Shown piece by piece: positions 11,516 to 20,994 of a stretch of 38,249 bases of DNA. Every line of letters begins with the position of its first letter. Within the stretch, counting starts at the first letter, position 1. Where the stretch lies: the NCBI GenBank assembly GCA_033557835.1, contig JAWQRO010000477.1:1-38249 (forward strand). The letters are read 5' to 3'. The position numbers were made by a program, and so were the translations under genes. The notes beneath the pieces are model-generated. The model was not told the DNA's origin. It saw only the letters and a list, made by a program, of their open reading frames with translations, and ran no database searches. The DNA is from Helochares maculicollis (lineage: Eukaryota; Arthropoda; Insecta; Coleoptera; Hydrophilidae).

Positions 11516-12325
11516 ATGGTCGCCAAAAAATCGACTCCCAAGAAGCCTGCTGCTGCAAGTACTCAGAAGCAGCCAGCAGTGCAAGCGAAAACCAAAGCAC
11601 CTGAAACAAAAAAGGAAATATGTTACACCTGTAAAAAGGAAATAATCGGGGAAGGTGTACAAGCTTTGGGGCGATCCTACCACCCTGACCATTTCGTATG
11701 CGTTAAGTGCAAGCAAAAAATTGTGGACAAATTCCAAGTGGATAAAGATGAGCCTTATTGTCCGGATTGCTCTGTAAAGTATTTAGGTGCAAAGCTAAAT
11801 TTATGCGCAGTTTGCAACAAAGAGATAGAAGGGGAGTCTAAGAAAGTCATGGATAAATTTTATCATCCTGGTTGTTTTGTTTGTACGAAATGCAAAAAGC
11901 CCCTGCAGAATAAATGTAAGTTTGAGAATGGTAAGCCTTATTGCGAAGACTGTTTTGCTGCAGAATTTGCAGCTAAGTGCAAGAAATGTGGCAAACCAAT
12001 AACGGAAAATGCTGTGAAATCTGGCGATTATATGTTTCACTTAGACTGTTTCAAATGCTATGATTGTAAAGTGTCTTTAACTAAGACTCCTTTTAAAGAG
12101 CACGAAGGTAAGATGCTCTGCGAAAAATGTTATGTGGATAAATATGCACCTAAATGTAAAGGCTGTGGAAAGGGTCTTAATGGTCCATCTGTAGAGGCGA
12201 TGGGTTTTACTTGGCATGTTGATTGCTTTAAATGTATCAAGTGTGGTGTAAAAATTCAAGACGATTTTCTTATTGAAGATGCTGGTCCGGTTTGCAAAAA
12301 GTGTGCTTTTAAAAACGCGAAATAA
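11516..12325 (+). CDS. LIM-only protein with four LIM domains and a Lys/Ala/Pro-rich N-terminal tail
   Basis: An intronless 269-residue protein. Residues 1-34 (MVAKKSTPKKPAAASTQKQP onward) are basic and rich in Ala, Pro and Gln, likely disordered. Four LIM domains follow at about 36-85, 97-146, 155-205 and 214-263, with complete zinc ligands and the HPDHFVC variant in LIM1. It is the divergent partner of the minus-strand four-LIM gene and clearly its paralogue, since corresponding LIM domains share residues around the ligands (for example C-K-x-C-G-K-P/G in LIM4). An AATAAA overlaps the stop codon (12321-12326). No LD motif is visible in the tail, so it is not a complete paxillin. The basic tail might bind nucleic acid or acidic lipid, or be simple low-complexity sequence. 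Confidence 0.9.
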   Translation: MVAKKSTPKKPAAASTQKQPAVQAKTKAPETKKEICYTCKKEIIGEGVQALGRSYHPDHFVCVKCKQKIVDKFQVDKDEPYCPDCSVKYLGAKLNLCAVCNKEIEGESKKVMDKFYHPGCFVCTKCKKPLQNKCKFENGKPYCEDCFAAEFAAKCKKCGKPITENAVKSGDYMFHLDCFKCYDCKVSLTKTPFKEHEGKMLCEKCYVDKYAPKCKGCGKGLNGPSVEAMGFTWHVDCFKCIKCGVKIQDDFLIEDAGPVCKKCAFKNAK

Positions 12326-14782
12326 ATAATTACCCGATGGTATTTTGTCATTTCTATACATTTTTGTCAGACGTGTGGGCAAAAACAAGCTCATTTTATT
12401 GTTGGCTGTTTCGTTCTAGCTATAATTTTTAACTAGAAACCATACTGGTACAGATCTGCTATACCATTATATTTGTATATATATTTTTAACACAAATTGA
12501 TGACAAAGATTGGCAAAATTATTCAAACAAGGAACGAAATACGAGTTGAATCATTGCTGAATGAGCTACATGCAACGATAGTTCTATATGTATCCTCGTC
12601 CAAATTTCCGTATAGCTATGGTTATCGGTGATAATACCGAATGTATGCCATTAGATTGTAATTGTACAGAATAGTTTGAGATAGAATAGAACAGAATATC
12701 ATATTATCTTTAATAAGCAATTATCATTATTTTACGAACAAAACTATATGCATATAAGAAGCACAATGTGTTACAATATATGCACATACAAAGCTATATT
12801 TTTAGACTATATTTTTGAATTTGTTAAAAGGTTTACTTTGTTAGCTATACGCCATTTGTAATTGGTTAACTCTATAACTGGCAAATTATAAATATGAACC
12901 CTCAGTACAAAGTTCAACGATAAAATTTGACTGTCAGGTGCCACACCTAATTTCTTGAGCTCTCTGATTTTTTCCAATTTTCTGTTTCTTCTGCTATGTT
13001 TAATCTTTATATTTCTTACAAATCAGTTGTTTTTAGTACAATAAGTACTTTTCCTTTGATTTATTTTGTAAAAAATATTCGCAACTTGACCCCTTCTAGG
13101 CTAATATCTTTTCTATTTATGTCTGTTATTTAGAGCAAGGAAGTAGATCAGAAATAATTTCAAATGCCTGCAAGAATTTGATGAGGTATTCGAGAGTAAC
13201 GTAAATGGAAAACATCAAACACAACCAACGTCTAAATAACAAAATAACCTAATTTGGTGCCTCTATAAAAGACAGTAGTAAAAAAGAAAAAACAGTTTTA
13301 AGTACTTACATAAACCAAGCTAATTGTAAAAGCCATATGGCCATTAAATTGAGACTTTATTTGGCCAACAATTACATTTGAGTGTACGTATAATATATGC
13401 ATCTGTATAAACGCAATATATTTAGTTTCACTAAAATGGTTCGTCAGGGGCTCTATGACTTAAATGGACAGCACATCGGCATATTATTAAACAATTTTAT
13501 TTTTATCTCATTCTTCAAAGTACGGCAACCTTTCGTTAATAATAACATCAGACAGTATACTTAGGCCTGACTCTATTATTACAGCGATTGTTTGGAGACA
13601 ATAACAATTGGTATGTATGAACTGTACTAAGCAGTTTTTAGCGTTGGATTAATTTTGCATTCTTAGATGTTTAGCGTAGAGATACAAGCAGAACATTGCC
13701 AGTGCAATTTCAAAGTTTACATTAATATTACAAACAAAACGAATTGCATGCTTTAACTATAGATTTAAGCATGTTTTTTATTAAACGAAAAATATTATCT
13801 TTGGTTTTCCATTGGAACAATGAAGGAGCATCCTGATTATAAAGATAAAGTTTTTAAGGAATGAGTTTCCCGTAAGTTTTCAGCTTGCCAAATTAAATTT
13901 GTAGCAAATATTTAATGTATATATAGCAAAAAGTAGTGAAAACATCAAGAATCAAAAGAGCTTCGCCCCCTCCTTCGCAGAGTAAGGATGAATTAACTTA
14001 CGAATTACAAAAACATTTTGTCGATTCTAGTTTTTATTAGATTTTGTACTTATATTTTACACGTGCTTATTTGTAGTTTATTTCACCTCTCCGAGTGAAT
14101 CCTGAATAAGGGGCTTAAGCCCACTTCTCTACTATATGCTAATTTAAAATTAATGCTAACCACAATGGTGTAGCAACCAAACCATGATATCGGAACATGT
14201 ATATAAAGTACCCCTTCTTGTTTTTTGATTTGTATAAAATATCTTATTAAACAAAGCTTACATACATTCAAGTTGATAAAATAGCATTTCTGGCACTTTG
14301 ATAAATTAAGAATTTTATTCTATTAACTTTAATAGGGTGATTTTTGAAAATTAGTTCCCTTAATATTATTGAGAAAAGCTTTATATTTACTTCTGATTGT
14401 TGGGCATATATCAACAGATGATACAAATCTTCAGTGTTGCTGTAATAGCTTTCTGTCAAAATTCATCGATTTAATCCAAACGAGTTTAGCAATATCGTGT
14501 TTACATATGTCCGCAAAACTTGAATATACGTCAAAACCTTTTTTTCAAGAACGATTTTCGAGAATCTAAAAAAAATGATGAGAGTATTTGATTTTGCAGA
14601 TAACTTAAGATATTCTATTTCTATGTTAAATTTCAGCACGCATTGTAGACATTTTAATAATTTTTAGAACATAATCAACTGGTAAATAGCACATTATATC
14701 TAATAGATAATATATAACAAAATAATAAAATGAGTTTCATTAGATCTCATTATTGAAATGCGTAACTAAATAAAATTGAAAT
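12326..14782. other. Intergenic, nothing recognised
   Basis: AT-rich spacer between the LIM cluster and the GalNAc-transferase gene. Short frames at 14083-14571 have no splice, domain or composition support. No RNA gene or transposon end was recognised. Confidence 0.4.
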
Positions 14783-16432
14783 CTATTTTGTTTTAGCAAT
14801 GAAATATGTAAATTCTGTCCCGTGAGGATTAAAATTTTCTAAAATCCACTGTTGTTCCTTTTTGAATTGATTGCATTTCGCCAAAAATACTTTTACTTGT
14901 CTTTTATTAGCACTTAAACATTTTCCTGTCTTAGAATGCAGTAACATTTTGGTTTTCTCAAGAAATACCCAATATTGGCTATCATTGGCTTTTCCGGTAC
15001 CTCGACATTGGCTTAATTCAACTTTACTTCCACTTGTATTGTCAAGACAAACTATATCTGGATGGACAATTTCATTTCTTTTAGTTAACATAAAAAATTG
15101 ATTCCCAAAATGTCCGTGGCATGGATATAAGGCGACTTGCAACGTTTCGAATGTATCTAAACAAGTATCGTTACTGTACCCTACATTTCGTATTTCACCA
15201 CTGGATAAAATTTTATTGGGCCTAAAAATTTCTGGATAAATGTTATCTAAGTACCATTTAAAACTTTTGCATTTCAACTTTTGTCTTAGTGCTTGCCTAG
15301 CCGAGACATTTCCATAATTTGATTTACTTTTTCCCTTTAACCTCTGAAATACATATTTTGCATATTCATCCATCCATACTGCAGCCACTCTAGCAGGATT
15401 TCGATCCGTAATTTCGTTATCCCTGGGGTAAGGTGGCACTAGACGAAAAATATGGCCAACATGCGAGCACGGCACCAACTCTATACTTCCTCCACACATC
15501 CACACCTTGAATGACAGTTCCCAATTTTCTCCGCCCCACACTTCAAAATCAGGATCATACAATCCCAACTTTTCGAAAAACATCTTGTTTATGGTAAAGA
15601 TACCTCCCAAAATTGTGGGACTTGGAACTGGTTCTGCGGAATGATTCCGTTTCCTGTTTACATTTTCCGATATTTTCAAAAGATAAAAGCTCAGAGACCA
15701 AGTAAATCCGTGGGTAAGAATAAAGGACTTCCATTTATATTCGAAAGTATCTTCTGTGATTCTATCAATTATTGGACTGGCGACAATGGTCGGATTTGTA
15801 GCCACCCTATCAATAAGCGGCTCGAGCCATCCAGCAGGGCATTCACAATGAGCGTCCAAAAAAGTTAAAATTTCCCCTTTTGAATGTTGAATACCCAAAA
15901 GCCTAGCTCTGATTAAACCTTCCCTCTTTTTCGTTCTAATTATACGAACTATTGGATAATCAACGAAATATTTTTCTAGGTTGTATTTTAAATGATTCAT
16001 ATCAGAAAAATCATCCACCAAAATGATTTCTTTTATTAAATGTGGAGGGGAATTGTTTATGACCGAATGAACACCTCTTAAGAGAACAGACCAAGCTTCA
16101 TTGAAAAAAATAATTATGACGGATGTCGCTGGAAGATTAGACTGAAATCGTCCGGGTTGTTTACACCACTCATCCCTTTTATCTGGTAAAGCTCTATGAA
16201 TGCTGATTAAGTCACTTACGTATTGATTATATCCATATTTAAGCCAATTTTCATTTATTGTTTTTCTAACTGCTGTGGAGACTAGAAAAGGGCGTATTAT
16301 AAGTGGTTTGCCCCATTCACCAGGCCAACATAGCTCAAATATGAAACGATATACTAAGTAAATAATGACAGTTATGATAATTAATTTAATTAACACATAT
16401 CTCTTTCTGACAAGTATTCTTAAGCAAGACAT
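14783..16432 (-). CDS. Polypeptide N-acetylgalactosaminyltransferase (GT27), Golgi type II membrane protein, intronless
   Basis: A 549-residue single-exon enzyme that starts mucin-type O-glycosylation by moving GalNAc from UDP-GalNAc to Ser/Thr. It has a short cytoplasmic tail, one membrane anchor (about 15-35) and a very short stem. The catalytic domain (about 100-330) has the conserved SDxIS..RALPDKR lead-in, the metal-binding DxH as DAH (193-195), the WGGEN block (299-303) and HVGHIFR (324-330, a metal-ligand His). NPARVAAVWMDEY and SFKWYLDNIYPE also match the family. A ricin-type lectin domain follows (about 415-535) with three repeats, including a CLD (424-426) and a CHGxxGNQ block in the first. 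No inactivating change is seen, so it is probably active; the preferred acceptor cannot be told. Family members usually have several introns, so a retrocopy origin is plausible. Which insect Pgant it matches is not resolved. Confidence 0.93.
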   Translation of the reverse strand: MSCLRILVRKRYVLIKLIIITVIIYLVYRFIFELCWPGEWGKPLIIRPFLVSTAVRKTINENWLKYGYNQYVSDLISIHRALPDKRDEWCKQPGRFQSNLPATSVIIIFFNEAWSVLLRGVHSVINNSPPHLIKEIILVDDFSDMNHLKYNLEKYFVDYPIVRIIRTKKREGLIRARLLGIQHSKGEILTFLDAHCECPAGWLEPLIDRVATNPTIVASPIIDRITEDTFEYKWKSFILTHGFTWSLSFYLLKISENVNRKRNHSAEPVPSPTILGGIFTINKMFFEKLGLYDPDFEVWGGENWELSFKVWMCGGSIELVPCSHVGHIFRLVPPYPRDNEITDRNPARVAAVWMDEYAKYVFQRLKGKSKSNYGNVSARQALRQKLKCKSFKWYLDNIYPEIFRPNKILSSGEIRNVGYSNDTCLDTFETLQVALYPCHGHFGNQFFMLTKRNEIVHPDIVCLDNTSGSKVELSQCRGTGKANDSQYWVFLEKTKMLLHSKTGKCLSANKRQVKVFLAKCNQFKKEQQWILENFNPHGTEFTYFIAKTK

Positions 16433-16900
16433 AGCAAATGTGACAATTTTTATTTATTATGCTTGTTTTTGTTATAAAATTGCAGCTGCCCGAGATAAGT
16501 GCTTTAGATTTTTCAGGGAGTCAACGCTGTCGCTATTCTGTTTTGTTATTAGTGTGAGGATTTATTTCATGACGTTAAGCTGAAGAACAAAAAAAAAATA
16601 GTCTCCAAAATTCGTTTAGCTTTAAAATAATGCTTATTTTATTTGTACTTTTGCCATATACATCGTACTTATTTTTTCATAGCTCTTTTTATATTACAAT
16701 ATAATCAGATTAGTTAATTAATTATTATTTTAGTTTGCTAGTTTGATAAGATTAACTTAATGTTTTCTTACGCTGTTCAGTCTGTATATTCGTTCTCTGA
16801 TATTTCCGAAGTAAAATGTGGTGGTCATTAAAGACTGTAATATCTGAATTTTCCCTACGTAGAAATTTTTATCAAAATTTGTCCGAGACCACTCAGTTGG

Positions 16901-16993
16901 CTGCTAAAAATTTTAAAATTAAAGTGATGAGCTTAGTAAAATTTTTTCTAATAAACTGCATAGTTATAAATTCAAGTTTAAATCAATGTGAAG
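16901..16993 (+). repeat. Direct repeat, copy A (~93 bp), flanking a GC-richer insert
   Basis: It starts CTGCTAAAAATTTT and ends AAGTTTAAATCAATGT plus a few bases. It aligns along its whole length with 17539-17631 with scattered mismatches and one or two small gaps; the last 34 bp are nearly identical. Found by direct comparison within the window. Confidence 0.7.
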
Positions 16994-17538
16994 CACCATA
17001 GTAGTCGCCGGGTAGGTCAACAATCGAGGACTGGGAGCCGAAAGGTCGGCTTTCGGTAAACAATGTCACCAATATCTCAAAATACTTATTTTATGTTCGC
17101 CCTCGTCAAAGGAACGTAACCAAGATATTCGCAATTGGTCAAAAATCGTGAAAAAAAATGCAATTTTTTGATACTTTAGCGCACTCTAGCGACCCTCACT
17201 GGTGAGGTAGAGACCTTTGATTTGAAAATTTTCAATTCAAACGCCAAATCTAATAAGTCCGTACAAAAATTGCAGCAGTAGGACGACTATTACAAAATGC
17301 CCAATAAGGTTTTTAATGGCATTCGGGTCTCTGGTGCGTCTAAGCCGGACGCATTTGGTATCGAAATATTCATCAACACCTTTTTGGTCGGCTAGAGCCT
17401 CCAGGGGTATCAGAAATGTGCGACATATTTTGCTGGATACAAGGTAGATTTTCGACGTGTCTAATTCCTCTCCTCGTGGGAATATCGAAAAGAAACTTAC
17501 ATAATCGCAACAGGAAGATCCAAAAGAACCGACTGCCA
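16994..17538. mobile_element. GC-richer insert between direct repeats, possible small mobile element or captured fragment
   Basis: The 545 bp between the two repeats are clearly less AT-rich than the surroundings. On minus an open frame begins inside repeat copy B (near 17610), crosses the insert and stops at 17237. Its C-terminal part includes GEELDTSKIYLVSSKICR, then RDPNAIKNLIGHF, a hydrophobic run and LYGLIRFGV. I do not recognise this protein; the frame has no ATG near its beginning. The plan (short direct repeats round a partial coding piece) could be a small terminal-repeat element or a tandem duplication with later insertion. No clear target-site duplication or primer-binding site was seen. 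Confidence 0.35.
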
Positions 17539-17631
17539 CTGCTAAATATTTTGAAAAATGAAATGCAGACTTTAGTATAAACTTTTCAAATAAATTGGAT
17601 AGTTATATATATAAGTTTAAATCAATGTAAT
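17539..17631 (+). repeat. Direct repeat, copy B (~93 bp)
   Basis: Second copy of the repeat at 16901-16993, in the same orientation and 638 bp away start to start. It begins CTGCTAAATATTTT and ends AAGTTTAAATCAATGTAAT. The copies have diverged by point changes, so the duplication is not recent. Confidence 0.7.
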
Positions 17632-19030
17632 TAAAATATGTCAGTTTATTACATATTGTGTAAATTTGATTTGATAAACTGTTTAAAATTTAGTTGTATA
17701 AACACGGTAATATCGTTTATATAGTTATCAAGCTACAAAATTAGGAGTGGAATGATAAAGAAAAATGCAATTAAATATTGATTCACCATTTTAAAAAAAT
17801 AACTTTTTCGATTTGTCAATATTATCGAAAAATGTCTATGGTATTCAAGCTATAATAAATTATTACTGAAGAGAAATACATAATGAAACAAAATATAAAT
17901 TTGTTTTCCCTGTTGCTAGGGACATTTTTGTGGGTCGAAATTATTACTTACGTTAAATAAAAGCAAACTAGATAAATCGCTGACTAGAAATTAAAATTCC
18001 AAAGAAAGATCTTCATTATAAATCTATCTAATACTATACAAAATCTATTAAAATATCTATTATTGGCATACATATCAGGGAGAGAGGCAGCATCGTTAAC
18101 AATAGTATGGATAGATGTTAATAATAATGTACTATATATAACAAAACTCTTACATGAAGCTACAATGAAAGTAATAGATGAAGGGATAAATATTGATATT
18201 GTTAGAAGTACCAATCAGGTATGTGGATTCTTTTTTGAAAATTGAGAAATCCGTTTAAAGAGAGATAAGTTCATTTTCAAATATCTTTGAATGTGTGTGC
18301 TATCATGATCCAAAAGAAATAATCTCCTATAACATTTTATAGTAGCAGTAGTTTAAGCTATAATTTTAATTTTAAATTCATACATAATATTTATTTATGT
18401 CGGCAACCAACGTTACGTAAAATAGTTTAAGTTGCTTGTAAGCTCAGATTGATGGATAGTAATTGTAGGTCAGCCAATCAAGTTTTTAAAAGTCTTAAAG
18501 TAATTATTGTTTACTGGATCAAGTTGAGGAAGCCTTAAATAACGAAGGAGATTTGGTACAATATTTAGGATAAAAATGTAGGAAATACAGGAATATAGTT
18601 TCTACATGATCAGTTTTCATAAATAAATGGCATAAACTATGCAAATATAACAATTGCATCTTTGGGCTGCTGTGAAATATGTAGTGAATGGTAAACATTT
18701 TTGTAGTAATTGTACAATAATAAATAAGTAGCTCATAAAAACTGTTGTGTCTTAAAGCATTCGCAATACAGTTTTAATTTTTAAGATCAGTGATATATTT
18801 CATTACATAGGTATATCAAATATAATGACAGTAAAAATATTGTTGACGTAAATAAATTGAAGTCAATATAAATAAATAGAATATCAAATATATATAAAAC
18901 ATGAATTAATACACATAATGATAATGGTGTGAATAATATTTAAAAGTCTGCTATCAAGAAAATATAAAAATTTAGTTATTCACAAATATCTAGAAATATT
19001 AAGTGAATATTAAATTATCTTGAAGGTAAC
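17632..19030. other. Intergenic, nothing recognised
   Basis: About 1.4 kb of AT-rich sequence between the repeat-flanked insert and the 3' end of the double-C2 gene. The short frames at 17984-18245 overlap on both strands and show no family, splice or composition support. Confidence 0.4.
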
Positions 19031-20259
19031 TTATTGAAAGTTGACCATAGTAGTTACTGGAGTCGAAGGACTAGCTAATATTTGCTTCCAAATATCTGAT
19101 TCACCATCAATTTCAATTTTTCCTAGCAGAATCTTTTTGGCTAGCATGTTCTTGCACATCAATCTTATTACAACCTTGATGTTCGTAACATTGTAGTTCT
19201 TAAATATAGCTTGAAGTGTCGCCGTCTTGGACTCTATCTTCATACTGATGGTTGGCTCGAACCTGTCACTTTTCCAAGTTGCTATAAGTACATCGTACTC
19301 ATAAGCAGTCATTTTAATGTACAAAGACCCTCCGTATTTTTCATGTTCTTGCATCGTTTGCATGCTGCATCTCAATCGGGACAAACTGACTTCCACCATG
19401 TCATTGTTACCATCTTCACTGTTGGAATAAGACATAGTCATTTCTAGAGATCCCTTGCTATTTTCTTTCTGAAAACAAAATGGATTACTCTAAACAAATT
19501 TTTCATCAAATTTAATTATTGTACTTACAGGCTCCATTTTAAGTCCACTGCATATACTTTGGATTTCTCGCCATACATCTGGTGTACCAACACAATTATA
19601 ACGTAATCTCTGTGAAAACATTTTTGCTTCCAAATTATAAGTAACCGCTCCGACAGTTCTTCGGTTATTCAAAGAAATTCTGTGCTTGCTATTTCTATAT
19701 GAACATTTTCTAATGTCTTGGTCATCATTAATTCCTATAAGACCCTTAATTTGCTTACTAAAGGATTCTTTTCTACTTATTTTTGGCGTTTCGTCTTCAT
19801 TTACCAACAGAGCGTAGACTGTGAAAATGACAAATTTGCCAGCGAAAATATCTTCCAACCTATTTGGGCTCGACTGTAGTTCAAAAATAAATTCTTGGTT
19901 AAACATCGGATCCGATTCTTTGATGGTTTTTGTTTCGTATTTATCTCTGCCCGGGGAAACTCTCACCTAAAAAATATTAACGTTATCAGAAGATATTATT
20001 GTAGATATGCGCATTGCAATTGTGCAACTAAAAAATCGGCCAGGGCTAACCTTACCTTGATTAGGTATCCATGTGGTCGGGTGTTTCCATAAAGGGTAGG
20101 TAGGTGCCTGGCACCTATTACCTTGACTATCAGTTGCTTCTTTTCTTCACAGTAGAGACATTTGAAACCAACCTCAGGTTGAATCTCCACTGGTTCACTG
20201 CCAGAAATCAAATTTAAATTGTTTAAGGCCTTCTTCCACCGCTTCAAAGTGTTTGACAT
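19031..20259 (-). CDS. Divergent tandem-C2 protein, synaptotagmin-like, without membrane anchor
   Basis: Three exons join in phase 0: 20259..20056, 19966..19529 and 19468..19031 (stop), giving 359 residues. Splice sites are AAG|GTAAGG with ttttag, and CCT|GTAAGT with tttcag. The first C2 domain (about 22-195) includes KKQLIVKVIGARHLP, then GYLIKVRV, YETKTIKESDPMFNQEFIFE and a closing VWREIQS helix. The second (about 250-359) is more degraded but ends LLGKIEIDG, an IWKQIL helix and SPSTPV, the typical C-terminal pattern of a synaptotagmin C2B. The Asp ligands expected for calcium are largely missing (LPTLYGNTRPHGYLIKV where families have a D..SDPYVKV loop), so calcium-independent lipid or protein binding is likely. 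There is no transmembrane segment in these exons. A frame extends upstream but only from a GTG, so I start at the first ATG. A dense GATA-motif block lies about 325 bp upstream. Confidence 0.8.
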
Positions 20260-20341
20260 CGTTTTCACTAACACAATCGTTAAATGTAAAATCTGTTTTG
20301 TAATTAATACCCGAAATAGGCACGAATTATTGGATACACAA

Positions 20342-20347
20342 TTTATA
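20342..20347 (-). promoter_or_regulatory. Candidate TATA box of the double-C2 gene
   Basis: TATAAATT on minus, 83 bp before the ATG at 20259. No good initiator follows at 30 bp, so the call is weak. Confidence 0.25.
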
Positions 20348-20583
20348 AACAATAGAGCGGACACAAGAAACTTATCACAGTATTTAAGCGACGACGTTTA
20401 CTGACAAGAGTTATGATCAAAAGTTTAACAAGTGAGCATTCATCTGCCACTTAAGCAATTTAACTTAAATTGTTAAGGACATACCTATTAATTCAGTGCA
20501 GTGCTCATTGTTTTATAATTTTGTAATTAATGGTCTCTCTTTCTCTCTCCTGATTCTAATTTTATATAACGTGTTCCATTTAT

Positions 20584-20645
20584 TTATCTATTTTATGAAT
20601 TGCTTATCTTAAGATAGGGTATTTTATCAGTTACCCTATTGATAA
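20584..20645. promoter_or_regulatory. Cluster of five WGATAR motifs (GATA-factor sites)
   Basis: Five exact matches in 62 bp: TTATCT at 20584 and 20604, AGATAG at 20612, TTATCA at 20624 and TGATAA at 20640. The block also contains the perfect palindrome TATCTTAAGATA and an inverted pair ATAGGGTA...TACCCTAT. It sits about 325 bp upstream of the double-C2 ATG and downstream of the cadherin stop. GATA factors drive gut, fat-body and blood-cell genes in insects; that this block acts on the double-C2 gene is inference. Confidence 0.5.
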
Positions 20646-20994
20646 ATGTTTGCTGACAAATGCCATCAATTTAAATATTTCAAATAAATGTACATAGCAC
20701 ATTTAAATTAAGTTTTAACTAGCAAATTTTCTTATCTTAACGAAACAAGAAATCGTTGAAGATTTAGCAAAACTAACTATAGTTATTTTGAACCTATAGT
20801 GCTACATTTAAAAAGAAACCATACCTTATGATTTCATGGGCACTCATCAAATATTAACATAATGAGTACAGAAAATATATATGTGGGAAAGGAATCAGTA
20901 ATAATAATTACAATAGGTCTAGTAAGTAAATAACTATATTAACTATATGATACATTCTTATTGAGTAAGCTACATTATGAAAACACCATTGCGT

